The notes under the pieces were generated by a model, which made no database searches, was not told where the DNA came from, and saw only the letters and a list, made by a program, of their open reading frames with translations. Of a DNA stretch of 32,654 bases, positions 1-9,028 are shown piece after piece. This DNA is from Nanobdellota archaeon (lineage in GTDB: Archaea > Nanobdellota > Nanobdellia > Parvarchaeales > Parvarchaeaceae). The number at the start of each line of letters is the position of its first letter. The first letter of the stretch is position 1. The position numbers and the translations under genes were made by a program. The stretch covers positions 1 to 32,654 of the forward strand of contig JAJYWD010000001.1 in assembly GCA_021791655.1 (NCBI GenBank). The letters run 5' to 3'.

Positions 1-1349
1 ACGCCGGGCTTTTCCTCCTCGCCAGTCACGTCCAGCAGGCTTATGTGTTTTCCTTTCGCGAATTCCGTTATCGCCTTCGCTATGGGGTGGTTTGAATACT
101 GCTCTATGGAAGCCGCATAGCTGAGTATAAAGTTCACATTGTAGACTTTGCTGGCAGGTAGCACCTCGTTAATATCCGGTTTCGCCTCGGTTAGGGTGCC
201 GGTCTTGTCGAACACCACCATATTCACCTTTGACAACCTGTCCATCGCACTCATGTTTTTCATTAGGATGAACCGACTTGAGGATATATTGGAGGATATC
301 AGGAGCGTTATCGGCGTGGCCAGGCCTATTGCGCACGGGCACGCTATGACTATGACGGAAACAAAGGCCAGCACCGTTATCTCGGCCACGAGACCACTGC
401 CGGCAGAGCTTAGCGATATGTACCAGATTGAGGCGGCCACTATCGCGGCGATTATAACGACCGGAACGAAATAAGAGGAAAACGTGTCCGCAAGCCTCTG
501 TATCTTGAGCTTTCCCGTGGCGGCCTGTTTTATGAGCGTATAGAGCTTGCTGAGTGTAGAGTCCTTCCCCGCCCCCTCCACTTCGACCTTTATCGCGCCG
601 TTTATGTTTACCGTACCTGATATCACTTTGCTGCCCTTTATCTTCAGAACAGGCTCCGCTTCGCCGGTGAGCATCGATTCGTCCACTTCCGTTTTGCCCT
701 TTAGCACGCTCCCGTCTACTGGCACGTTTTCTCCGGGTTTTATGAGTATCGTGTCGCCTTTCCTGACCGTGTCTATCTCGATGTCTTTTATCTCGCCCTT
801 GTCGTCTATGATGTGTATGTGTGACGGAATCCTGCTGAGGAGTTTGTTCGCGGCGTCGTTCGCCCTCAGCTCCATAACTCCCTGCATGTAATTTCCCGTC
901 AGGATAAGCGATATTATGAACGTCGAAGTATCGAAATAAACGCCGGAAGCGGAAAAGTAGCCCGGGAACAGCGTTACAAAAGCCGAGAAGAAAAAGGCGG
1001 CGAGCGTACCCATGCTGATGAGAAGGTCCATGTTTCCCGAGCGCATCCTGAGTGCCTGGTATGCTCCCCTATAGAAAAGCAGGCCGGAATAGAACTGTAC
1101 CGGGAGTGCGAGAGCCAGCATTATATAGTCCTTTGACGGCACCGCAAGCAGATAATTTATAAGCAGCACCGGGATCGAGAACGCCCACGCGACCATAAGG
1201 GCGGTTCGTTCTTTTTTGTTCTCCTCCTCCGGTGCCTGGAATTTTATCTTGCAGCCCGTAGAGCAGAAATAATACTTCTGGCCGTCCTGTTCCAGAGTTA
1301 TGTCTGAGCTTTGTGGGACGTGCATCCCGCATATCGGATCGGTTGGCAT
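1..1349 (-). CDS. Heavy-metal (Cu/Ag-type) P1B ATPase with N-terminal YHS/TRASH-like domain; partial, continues past window start
   Basis: Manual minus-strand translation from ATG at 1349: MPTDPICGMHVPQSSDITLEQDGQKYYFCSTGCKIKF... then ...VDESMLTGEAEPV..., ...VIACPCAIGLATPI..., ...MVVFDKTGTLTEAKPDI.... CPC metal site, TGE and DKTGT motifs are visible. No stop in window, so it is missing from the ORF track. Confidence 0.93.
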   Translation of the reverse strand, partial: MPTDPICGMHVPQSSDITLEQDGQKYYFCSTGCKIKFQAPEEENKKERTALMVAWAFSIPVLLINYLLAVPSKDYIMLALALPVQFYSGLLFYRGAYQALRMRSGNMDLLISMGTLAAFFFSAFVTLFPGYFSASGVYFDTSTFIISLILTGNYMQGVMELRANDAANKLLSRIPSHIHIIDDKGEIKDIEIDTVRKGDTILIKPGENVPVDGSVLKGKTEVDESMLTGEAEPVLKIKGSKVISGTVNINGAIKVEVEGAGKDSTLSKLYTLIKQAATGKLKIQRLADTFSSYFVPVVIIAAIVAASIWYISLSSAGSGLVAEITVLAFVSVIVIACPCAIGLATPITLLISSNISSSRFILMKNMSAMDRLSKVNMVVFDKTGTLTEAKPDINEVLPASKVYNVNFILSYAASIEQYSNHPIAKAITEFAKGKHISLLDVTGEEEKPG

Positions 1350-1489
1350 CAGCGTGCGTACTTTATCGGGTTGGCGTCGAACTTAGCCTTGCAGTCGGTC
1401 GAGCAGAAAACATAAGTCTTGCCTTTGACCACGCTTTTATATTCGGAGGTCTTAGCGACTTCCATCCCGCAAACAGTGTCTTTTTCCAT
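1349..1489 (-). CDS. Small stand-alone YHS/TRASH-like metal-binding protein upstream of and overlapping the P-type ATPase start
   Basis: MEKDTVCGMEVAKTSEYKSVVKGKTYVFCSTDCKAKFDANPIKYAR; CGM...YxFCSxxCxxxF pattern. Stop and the ATPase ATG overlap as TGATG. A GTG at 1534 is an alternative start. Confidence 0.75.
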   Translation of the reverse strand: MEKDTVCGMEVAKTSEYKSVVKGKTYVFCSTDCKAKFDANPIKYAR

Positions 1490-1720
1490 TTTAATTGGTA
1501 TATCAGTACCTCCGGAAGTGCCATACGAAAGCACTTCCAGGTCCTGCAGCTCTTCCGGTCCCGCATACAGATCCTACGAAGTCCTCCATGAAGCATATAA
1601 AAACCGCCAAATTTAAAGCCTTTAATCGGGCTATAACGGCGATTTAATCGGTATGCGCTTGATAAATATCTAAGACAAAAACTTATAAAATGGGGAATAC
1701 GTGGATTATATCATATACGT

Positions 1721-1818
1721 GGCCCATTAGCTTAGCGGTGGAGCGCTGCTCTTATAAGAGTTCGCTCTAATATTTTTAGGTAAAGCAGAGGACGGGAGTT
1801 CGATCCTCCCATGGGCCA
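1721..1818 (+). tRNA. tRNA-Ile(UAU) with 26-nt intron (about 1757-1782) at canonical position 37/38
   Basis: Acceptor GGCCCAT/ATGGGCC, D arm GCT/AGC, anticodon stem CTGCT/AGCAG, T arm GGGAG-TTCGATC-CTCCC, A73. C32-U33-UAU-A37. CTTA (1751-1754) pairs with TAGG (1777-1780), leaving 3-nt bulges TAA (1755-1757) and TAA (1781-1783) as in a BHB site. Intron contains AGAG-TTCG-CTCT hairpin. Confidence 0.85.
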
Positions 1819-1891
1819 GTTCTAATCCATGAAAGAGGCATGTATGCCCATTTATGCCATACTTTATGGTTGTCCACCACCTTTGCCCTTT

Positions 1892-2530
1892 CTATTTCAA
1901 TGCGCCGCAAAAGACGTTTAGCCACTTCGTGCCTCTCGAATCAGTGGTGCGATAGGTTTCGAAGATTTTGAAATTTGCAGCTTTCAGTGCCTCTATAATC
2001 TCATTTTCCTCGTAATACGAGAAATATCGATTTCTCTCGTCGAAAGCCTCGCCGTCACCCTCCTTGACTGATAGATAAAGCACCCCCCCGTGCCTAAGTA
2101 CTGAATTGAGTGTGCGTAGCACTGGTGCAGCCTCTGCCTTTGGGATGTGCACTAATGAGGCACACGAAACGACAGCATCCAATGATTCGTCTTTAAGTGG
2201 GAGGGCGCGCATATCCGCGGCATTTAGGTCCAAAAACGAAAAAGAGCGATTTGCCCTGGTTAATAGGTTTCGTGATATATCGAAACACACCAGCGTTCTT
2301 GAGTTCTTTCTCAAATATTCGGCATCTCTGCCGGATCCGCAGCCGATATCTCCTATAAGCGCATCTCTTCGCGTGTAAGCAAGCAGTTTGTCAAGGGCGT
2401 TTTTCACCGCTGGGAATTTGGAGATATCACTGGTTTCATCGAAATAGCTGTCCGAATTGCCGTTGTAGAACTTTACAGTAGACTCAACTGGGTTTCTTTC
2501 TTTCATGGGAGGTAATGGCGTGATCTTCAT
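1892..2530 (-). CDS. Class I SAM-dependent methyltransferase (Methyltransf_11 / Trm9-like)
   Basis: GDIGCGSGRDAEYL motif I; ...LPLKDESLDAVVSCASLVHIP...; ...SVLRHGGVLYLSVKEGDGE. Confidence 0.8.
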   Translation of the reverse strand: MKITPLPPMKERNPVESTVKFYNGNSDSYFDETSDISKFPAVKNALDKLLAYTRRDALIGDIGCGSGRDAEYLRKNSRTLVCFDISRNLLTRANRSFSFLDLNAADMRALPLKDESLDAVVSCASLVHIPKAEAAPVLRTLNSVLRHGGVLYLSVKEGDGEAFDERNRYFSYYEENEIIEALKAANFKIFETYRTTDSRGTKWLNVFCGALK

Positions 2531-2676
2531 AATAAGCTTTTCTGGGTCGATACAAAAGGCTTATAAAGGAAACTATTCATTAGCTACATAGAGGGATGAT
2601 ATTAGGTTTCTTTCAGAAAAGTTGAGGTTTTGATTTTTCTTTAAGATTTTAATGTTCATTCCAGTAGGAGGAACAA

Positions 2677-2814
2677 ATGGCAAGATTTGAGCGTAGAATG
2701 TACAAGGCTACTTGCTCTGATTGTGGAAAGGAGACGGAAGTTCCGTTTCAGCCGCAAGAGGGCAGGCCTGTCTACTGCAGAGACTGCTATAATAAAAAAA
2801 GGCAGGTACAGTAG
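2677..2814 (+). CDS. 45-aa CxxC...CxxC zinc-binding protein (not in the supplied ORF track)
   Basis: Manual translation MARFERRMYKATCSDCGKETEVPFQPQEGRPVYCRDCYNKKRQVQ*. Shine-Dalgarno-like GGAGGA 5 nt before ATG. Resembles the known CxxC-x20-CxxC small zinc-ribbon family. Confidence 0.85.
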   Translation: MARFERRMYKATCSDCGKETEVPFQPQEGRPVYCRDCYNKKRQVQ

Positions 2815-2869
2815 TTATTTCTAAGAAGAAATAGAACGAAGTTAATTTTTAGTTTATTTTTTATTAATT

Positions 2870-4303
2870 TTATAGGGTTTTGAGTTGTGGGAAGGGTATA
2901 ACTTCCTTTATAGATTTCGAATTTGTGCACAGCATCTGTAATCTGTCTATCCCTATTCCAACTCCCCCGGTTGGCGGCATCCCATAGCCAAGAGCCTCTA
3001 TAAAGTCTCTATCGAATTCCTGGGTTTCGTCGACACCTTTCTCTTTTCTTGACGCTTCGAAATTGAATCTTTCGATTTGTTCCAATGGGTCGTTGAGCTC
3101 GCTGAACGCGTTTGCAATCTCTGTGCCCATTACATACAGTTCGAAGCGATATACGAATCCCGGCGCGTTTTTCATGCTCTTCGCCAAGGGTGAGACCTCT
3201 ACTGGGAAATTTGTTATGAAAGTCGGCTGTATAACGGTTTTTTGTACCTCCTCCTCAAATAGCGTGTTTATTGCTTCTCCGTACGTTGTCACTTTTTTGT
3301 CAATCTTCTTCGCGCGTTCTATCATTTCGTTATTGTTTATGTTACCCGTAACTTCCCTGACGCTGCCTTCCATCGTCTTTGTCGAGAATTTGGAAAAATC
3401 AAGTTTTGCATCGCCGTAAGGTACGCTAAAGGTTCCGTTGGACGTGTACACTGCCGCCTTAACTATCTCCTGGGTCAAGTTCATCATGTCGCTAAGATCG
3501 CCATATGCTTGGTACAATTCTAACATTGTAAATTCGGGATTGTGCCGTGTGTCCACGCCTTCGTTTCTGAAGTCTTTGCTTATGTCGTACACCTTCTCAA
3601 AGCCGCCTACCAACATCCGTTTTAGGTATAGTTCTGAGGCTATTTTTAGGTAAAGATCTCTATCCAACGCGTTGTAGTGCGTAACGAACGGCCTGGCGTG
3701 TGCACCGCCGGGTATTGGTTGTAATATCGGTACTATGACTTCTATAAAGCCTTTTTTGTCCAAGAGACCCCTTATGCCGGCTATCACTTCGCTGCTCTTC
3801 TTTATCTTCTCCTTTGAATCGGGATTCATTATGAAGTCCAGATAGCGTTTTCTGTACCTTTTTTCCGTGTCCTCGAGCCCGTACCACTTCGGCGGCAGTG
3901 GCAGGAGCGCCTTTGCGAGTATTAATATCTTGTTGGGTAGCACGGATATTTCCCCGGTTTTCGTTTTTGTCAGCCTTCCTTCGGCGCCTATTATGTCGCC
4001 AGGCTCGAGAAAATCGAGTAGTTTCTTAGATTTCGCATCAAGCCTTTCTTCGAGTATATAGACCTGGATCGTACCGCTGTCATCCCGTAAGTCCAGAAAT
4101 TTTATTTTGCCATGATCCCGCCTGGCAATTATCCTGCCGGCGGCTTTTATCATGCTATCGTTCAGGCGCTCGAAACCGCCCTTTAATTCTATATTGGACG
4201 CGGTTTTCTCGAAACGATCACCGTACGGCTCAAAGCCTTCTATACGTAGTGCATTTAGCTTTTCGAGTCTGTCCTTATCAAAATCAACAGAGGATTTCTC
4301 CAT
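2870..4303 (-). CDS. lysS: Lysyl-tRNA synthetase, class II
   Basis: OB-fold N-terminus (IIARRDHGKIKFLDLRDDSGTIQVYI), motif 2 FRNEGVDTRHNPEFTMLELYQAY, motif 3 GIGIDRLQML. Confidence 0.96.
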   Translation of the reverse strand: MEKSSVDFDKDRLEKLNALRIEGFEPYGDRFEKTASNIELKGGFERLNDSMIKAAGRIIARRDHGKIKFLDLRDDSGTIQVYILEERLDAKSKKLLDFLEPGDIIGAEGRLTKTKTGEISVLPNKILILAKALLPLPPKWYGLEDTEKRYRKRYLDFIMNPDSKEKIKKSSEVIAGIRGLLDKKGFIEVIVPILQPIPGGAHARPFVTHYNALDRDLYLKIASELYLKRMLVGGFEKVYDISKDFRNEGVDTRHNPEFTMLELYQAYGDLSDMMNLTQEIVKAAVYTSNGTFSVPYGDAKLDFSKFSTKTMEGSVREVTGNINNNEMIERAKKIDKKVTTYGEAINTLFEEEVQKTVIQPTFITNFPVEVSPLAKSMKNAPGFVYRFELYVMGTEIANAFSELNDPLEQIERFNFEASRKEKGVDETQEFDRDFIEALGYGMPPTGGVGIGIDRLQMLCTNSKSIKEVIPFPQLKTL

Positions 4304-4332
4304 ACTACACTATCGATTTTCTTGTTTATAAC

Positions 4333-5595
4333 TTATACCATGGTTAGAGATACGGTACTTGCGGCGAGGGTTACTATGCAGAATATTACCGAGGCGGCTA
4401 TAACCGTTCTCTTTATAGCGCGGTTTTTTGATACAAGAGCTACTATCGCTTTTCCGAGTACGCCCGCCGCTATAGACAGACCAAGTAAAAATGCGGCATA
4501 ACTTGCGGCTATTTTTCCGTCTAGAAACAACAGGCCGATAGAAACCGTAGATCCCGCAACGTTTGCTATACCTGAGAAGAACATGGTCAACGGAAGTATC
4601 TGCGGCACGAAAGCATCCACGAGTCTGGAAACACTAAGTATGACGAAGAACAGAACCGCGAATTCCAGAGCCTGCATTATCGGAAATGGCTTCTGTGGCG
4701 CCTCTATCTTCTCTGTCAATTCCTTCCTGCCGAGTAGCCATAGTATCGCCAGGAATATGCTGGAAGTTGCCAAAACTGGCAAAAAGTAGTACACGATGGG
4801 GGCCGAGATGGTCGTGAAATAAATTAGTATCAACCCCTGTCCGAATATCATCGGAAGATTTGCGGAAAATAGTACGTTGTAGGTTATAGTCTTGGCTTTT
4901 GACCTTACCTTGTTTCCGAGATTAATAAGCGCGAATGCTATACCTGTGCCGCTTATTATGCTGCCTATCAGAGTCGAGAACAGTATTCCACGTTCGCTGT
5001 ATTTTATTATGAAATACTGCAGGAAGAAGAGCAGGCTTATTGCGCTGACAATCAGCCAGAACGCAAACGGATTGAAGAACTGGTAGGGTCCCAGGTACAT
5101 ATTTGGCAGCAATGGTAGTATAACGAAGGCTATGACTAGAAGGTTTATGGCCGCTAGCAATTCCGCCCTGGTTAATCTGCCTATGACCGAGAGCATTTCT
5201 CTCTTGTAGAAACTTAGAGCTGCTAACAGCACACCTATGATCGTAGCATACTGGTAATAGCCGAGACCACTTAGTAAGCCTACAAAAAATAGTATCATAG
5301 TAGCTACGTATGTCGTTGCTCCCGGGTAATGTACTAACTTGACTTTCGCTTCGTATAGTAGTGATGCGAAAATGACTATAACGCCCGCCGCGGTTATGAG
5401 CACTGCAACGTTTGAAGTTATATAATACAAAAGTGCAAACAGGTATCCAAGCATCGCTATGAACACGCTGGTTCTAAGACCAAGGTAAATCCTGACGCCG
5501 TGCAGCATCCTGTACTCGTTTTCTAAGCCAACTATCGCTCCCAAGGCTATAGCCAACAACAGGTCCTGTAACGAAGGCAATACCACCGGATTCAT
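4333..5595 (-). CDS. MgtC/DUF4010-family multi-pass membrane protein
   Basis: N-terminal ALGAIVGLENEYR...GLRTSVFIAMLGYL (MgtC-like) followed by many TM helices typical of DUF4010 proteins. Confidence 0.8.
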   Translation of the reverse strand: MNPVVLPSLQDLLLAIALGAIVGLENEYRMLHGVRIYLGLRTSVFIAMLGYLFALLYYITSNVAVLITAAGVIVIFASLLYEAKVKLVHYPGATTYVATMILFFVGLLSGLGYYQYATIIGVLLAALSFYKREMLSVIGRLTRAELLAAINLLVIAFVILPLLPNMYLGPYQFFNPFAFWLIVSAISLLFFLQYFIIKYSERGILFSTLIGSIISGTGIAFALINLGNKVRSKAKTITYNVLFSANLPMIFGQGLILIYFTTISAPIVYYFLPVLATSSIFLAILWLLGRKELTEKIEAPQKPFPIMQALEFAVLFFVILSVSRLVDAFVPQILPLTMFFSGIANVAGSTVSIGLLFLDGKIAASYAAFLLGLSIAAGVLGKAIVALVSKNRAIKRTVIAASVIFCIVTLAASTVSLTMV

Positions 5596-5654
5596 TTAAT
5601 AGTGGTGCGTTTCTATATAAAAAGGATTAACGTTATCTTATTTAGCGATAGCAT

Positions 5655-7808
5655 ATGGAGAACAAAATCGAGAGACTAGAAGATTTAAAGAGCCGTATAC
5701 CAAAAGAGATTTACGGTTACCTGGATTCGCTCGGCATAAAATCCCTGTTGCCCCCGCAAGTGGGGGCGGTTAGTAGCGGCCTGTTCGACGGCAAGGATCT
5801 ATTAGTATCCGCACCTACAGCCTCCGGCAAGACTCTGATCGCGGAGATGGCAATCATGCGGGCGCTGCTCCAGGGCAAGAAAGCAATATACATCGCGCCG
5901 ATGAGGGCGTTGCTCGCGGAAAAATTCGATGAATTCAGACTCAATCACAAAGAAGCAAAAGTTGCCCTTTCCATAGGCGATTTTAACGAGTTCGATAAGA
6001 GACTTGAGCGCTATGACGTGATATTTGTTTCTACTGAGAAATTAGACAGCCTTCTTAGGCACGCAGAGACTTACATAACCAACGTGGGGTGCATAGTGTA
6101 CGACGAGGTGCACCTCTTAATGGATTCTGGTCGAGGCCCGGTTTTGGAGTATCTCATCTCCCTCAACAAGAAAGTTTATCCGAATGCGCAAGTGATAGGA
6201 TTGAGCGCTACTATGAGCAACTGCTCCGAATTGGGCCGCTGGATGGGCTGTTCCGTTGTAGAGAGCGGTTTCAGGCCCGTAAAACTGGACAAAATGATCT
6301 ATCTGAACGGCGAGCTTTTCGATGGCAAAAAAATAGAGATTAATAACGTGGACGATCCGATTTTGAACATTGCGCTGTATCTTTTAAAGCAAGGCAAGCA
6401 GGCTCTCGTATTCTGTCAGAATAGGAAGGCCACCGTTGCCACGGCTAAGCTTTTGAGTGGAGTGGTTGCTGCTAATTTGGATGCATCCGCCAAGGCCGAA
6501 TTGAAAGCAGTATCCTCCGATGTTTTGGGTGTGCTGGAAAGACCGACTTCTCAGTGCGAAGAGCTCGGAGAGGTGGTAAAGAACGGTGTTGCGTTTCATC
6601 ACGCCGGACTTATGAACAAACAGCGTAAACTTGTAGAAGATGCGTTTAGATCTGGCAAGTTGAAATTCATAGCGGCCACGCCAACTTTAGCTATGGGGGT
6701 CAATTTGCCTGCGAATACGGTCATAATATCCTCTGTATATCGCTACGGAGATTTCGGCATGGAATCGCTTCCCGCCTTTGAGATAGAACAAATGGTTGGG
6801 CGAGCTGGCAGACCAAAATACGATTCTGAAGGCACGGCCATAATACTGGCCAGGAGCGAGAGGGAACGCGAATTAATAGAGGGCAAATATCTCTCCGGTG
6901 ACATAGAGCCGATAATGTCCCGGTTTAACAACGAAATACCGGTAAGGATCTATACTCTCGCGCTTTTCTGTTTTCGTGGCAATAGCAGTGTAAAGCAGGT
7001 AATAGATTTCTTTGACGGACTTCTAGCGCCGGAACAGGGGAAGGATTTGACTGCAAAGGTGGAGGACGCTGTCGAATTTTTGATAAGCAATGGATTTCTG
7101 GAAAAATCCGGCGACAGCGTCTCACCGACGGATATGGGCAGGCTAGTAAATTCGCTTTATTTGGACCCATTTACCGCGATACTGTTCCTCAGATTCATCG
7201 AAAAATTGAAAAAAGGCGCAGCTTTCTCCTCCTCTTCAGCCTTACACCTCTTGTTCTGTAGCGATGAATTCGGATTTATACGAGTATCGCAGTCGGAGTT
7301 CAGAAAATACGAAGACGAGAGCTATGAACTAGAGCTACTGGCTGACCAGAACCTAGTGGAGTACGAACGTTTTATAGCGGCTATAAAAATGATGCACGTT
7401 ATGTCCGACTGGATAGACGAAGCTCCGGAGCGAGACATAGAAGAAAGGTATGGCATGTCTGCTGGAGAGCTTTATAACTCGCTGGAGAACATAAGATGGC
7501 TCTTACACGGACTTAAAGAACTTTCCAAGGCGAGGGGACTACGTGAAAATAACATTACAAAGCTTGAAAAGAGAGTGGAGAACGGCATAAAGGAGGAGCT
7601 GGTAGGTCTCGTTTCCGTGCCGAGAATAGGGCGCATAAGGGCAAGGAAACTATTTTCTTCAGGCTTGAAAACAACTGCTGATCTGCGGAAGGCGGACGTA
7701 CAGCGCTTGAGTTCGATTTTAGGCGCCAAAATCGGAAGAGACACGTATTGGTATTTTCATTCTAAGAATGAAGAGCAGAGAAAACTCGACGTTACACTAC
7801 AAGAATAA
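5655..7808 (+). CDS. hel308: Ski2-type DNA helicase Hel308
   Basis: APTASGKTLIAEMA (Walker A), YDEVHLL (DExH), GLSATMSN, AFHHAGL, MGVNLPA, QMVGRAGRP; C-terminal HhH-like VPRIGRIRARKLFSSGLKT. Confidence 0.95.
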   Translation: MENKIERLEDLKSRIPKEIYGYLDSLGIKSLLPPQVGAVSSGLFDGKDLLVSAPTASGKTLIAEMAIMRALLQGKKAIYIAPMRALLAEKFDEFRLNHKEAKVALSIGDFNEFDKRLERYDVIFVSTEKLDSLLRHAETYITNVGCIVYDEVHLLMDSGRGPVLEYLISLNKKVYPNAQVIGLSATMSNCSELGRWMGCSVVESGFRPVKLDKMIYLNGELFDGKKIEINNVDDPILNIALYLLKQGKQALVFCQNRKATVATAKLLSGVVAANLDASAKAELKAVSSDVLGVLERPTSQCEELGEVVKNGVAFHHAGLMNKQRKLVEDAFRSGKLKFIAATPTLAMGVNLPANTVIISSVYRYGDFGMESLPAFEIEQMVGRAGRPKYDSEGTAIILARSERERELIEGKYLSGDIEPIMSRFNNEIPVRIYTLALFCFRGNSSVKQVIDFFDGLLAPEQGKDLTAKVEDAVEFLISNGFLEKSGDSVSPTDMGRLVNSLYLDPFTAILFLRFIEKLKKGAAFSSSSALHLLFCSDEFGFIRVSQSEFRKYEDESYELELLADQNLVEYERFIAAIKMMHVMSDWIDEAPERDIEERYGMSAGELYNSLENIRWLLHGLKELSKARGLRENNITKLEKRVENGIKEELVGLVSVPRIGRIRARKLFSSGLKTTADLRKADVQRLSSILGAKIGRDTYWYFHSKNEEQRKLDVTLQE

Positions 7809-7833
7809 ATATCTACACTGCCATAGAATCAGA

Positions 7834-8445
7834 ATGAAGATCTTAGCAGCATCGGACATACACGGGGACCTAAGGACCACAGAAGCGTTGGCCAAGAAAG
7901 CGAAAAAAGAAAAAGTTGACCTGGTGATAATAGCGGGGGATTTGTCAATATTTGGTAGGGGCCTGGAAGGATTACTTAAGCCGTTCGCGGAGTCTAATAC
8001 AAAAGTTGCTGTTATACCGGGGAATCATGAGAATGAGACCGATATATTTGTGCTAAAGAGGCGGTACCCGGACGTAATATATGATCTTCACAATTACGCG
8101 TTTAGGATGGGAGAAGTGGGATTTTTTGGGTGTGGGCTCGCTAATATAGGCCCTAATGAATTATCAGAGGACGAGATACGGAGCAGAATATCAAGATCTT
8201 TCAACTACATAAAAGACGCAAAGAAGAAGATTTTGGTTGTACACACGCCACCTTATAAGACAAAACTTGATGCTATAGGTAAAGGGATAAACGTTGGCAG
8301 TCCTGCAGTAAGGGAGATGATAGAGAAGCTAAAGCCAGACCGGTGTATATGTGGGCACATACACGAAACATTTAATCTGGAGGACCGGGTGGGCGAAACA
8401 ACCGTCATAAACGCGGGCCCGAAGGGCAAGATTATACGCGTCTAA
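7834..8445 (+). CDS. Calcineurin-like metallophosphoesterase
   Basis: MKILAASDIHGD, GDLSIFG, IPGNHE, VVHTPPY, CGHIHE motifs. ORF track start at 7768 is probably too long. Confidence 0.92.
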   Translation: MKILAASDIHGDLRTTEALAKKAKKEKVDLVIIAGDLSIFGRGLEGLLKPFAESNTKVAVIPGNHENETDIFVLKRRYPDVIYDLHNYAFRMGEVGFFGCGLANIGPNELSEDEIRSRISRSFNYIKDAKKKILVVHTPPYKTKLDAIGKGINVGSPAVREMIEKLKPDRCICGHIHETFNLEDRVGETTVINAGPKGKIIRV

Positions 8446-8502
8446 CAGACCGACTTGACTTATCTGTTAAGTTTAATATTAACAGCTACAACTAAACTAC
8501 AA

Positions 8503-8593
8503 GGGCCCATAGTCTAGTCCGGATAGGATCGATGGCTTCGAATGCCACAGATGGGGTAACCATCTGACCTGGGTTCAAATCCCAGTGGGCCCT
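8503..8593 (+). tRNA. tRNA, preferred reading Arg(UCG) with 17-nt intron (8542-8558); alternative reading class II tRNA-Ser(CGA)
   Basis: Acceptor GGGCCCA/TGGGCCC; D arm GTCT/GGAT with A20; T arm CTGGG-TTCAAAT-CCCAG. Arg model: anticodon stem GATGG/CCATC perfect, C-U-UCG-A-[intron]-A, 4-nt variable loop TGAC, G15-C48. Ser model: ATGGC/GCCAC with A-C mismatch and long arm CAGATGG/CCATCTG. Confidence 0.8.
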
Positions 8594-8710
8594 AGTATTT
8601 TATGTGTTTTCCCGTCTTTATGGCAATGGTACTTCTATTTTGCGGTGTTGCGGACGCCCAAAATTTTGTTCCGGCGCATTGTTATAACATAAAAATGCTC
8701 AAAGAAAAGC

Positions 8711-8718
8711 TTATATAA
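8711..8718 (+). promoter_or_regulatory. Archaeal TATA box for 8741 ORF (leaderless spacing)
   Basis: TTATATAA centred about 26 nt upstream of ATG 8741. Confidence 0.6.
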
Positions 8719-8740
8719 CTCGCACTATGAAACAATAAGT

Positions 8741-9019
8741 ATGGCTGATGTTAAACCAAAAAATCAAGTGATGAAATTATTTTTGCATGATAAACCTTTT
8801 CTTATATTGAGAGCCATATATTACAATGACGGGCATGCTTACTCGGCTTCCATCTCGAAGAAAGTGGATTGCAGCTATGCCTATATAGTAAAACTGATAA
8901 CACTGATGAACAAGCTCGGTCTTACTTCATTTGAAGAGACGAAACACAAGAAGACCATAAGGATAACGATAAAGGGCAAGAAGCTTTTCAAGGCTCTTGC
9001 CGAAGCATCGTCAGTCTGA
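8741..9019 (+). CDS. Small winged-helix DNA-binding protein (MarR-like)
   Basis: 92 aa; YSASISKKVDCSYAYIVKLITLMNKLGLTSFEETKHKKTIRITIKGKKLFKAL matches wHTH plus wing pattern. Confidence 0.7.
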   Translation: MADVKPKNQVMKLFLHDKPFLILRAIYYNDGHAYSASISKKVDCSYAYIVKLITLMNKLGLTSFEETKHKKTIRITIKGKKLFKALAEASSV

Positions 9020-9028
9020 TTTGCGATC

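Noticed and set aside
1069-1332. Minus-strand 87-aa ORF (MRDARPTKLRHNSG...)
   Set aside because: Alternative frame of the P-type ATPase coding region, whose correct frame is clear.
1503-1589. 28-aa upstream ORF (MEDFVGSVCGTGRAAGPGSAFVWHFRRY) before the YHS gene as a regulatory leader peptide
   Set aside because: It overlaps the YHS ORF out of frame and its ATG lies upstream of the TSS expected from TATATAAA near 1599; not enough support.
7768-7833. N-terminal extension of the metallophosphoesterase
   Set aside because: Overlaps the end of hel308 and adds no conserved sequence before MKILAASDIHGD.
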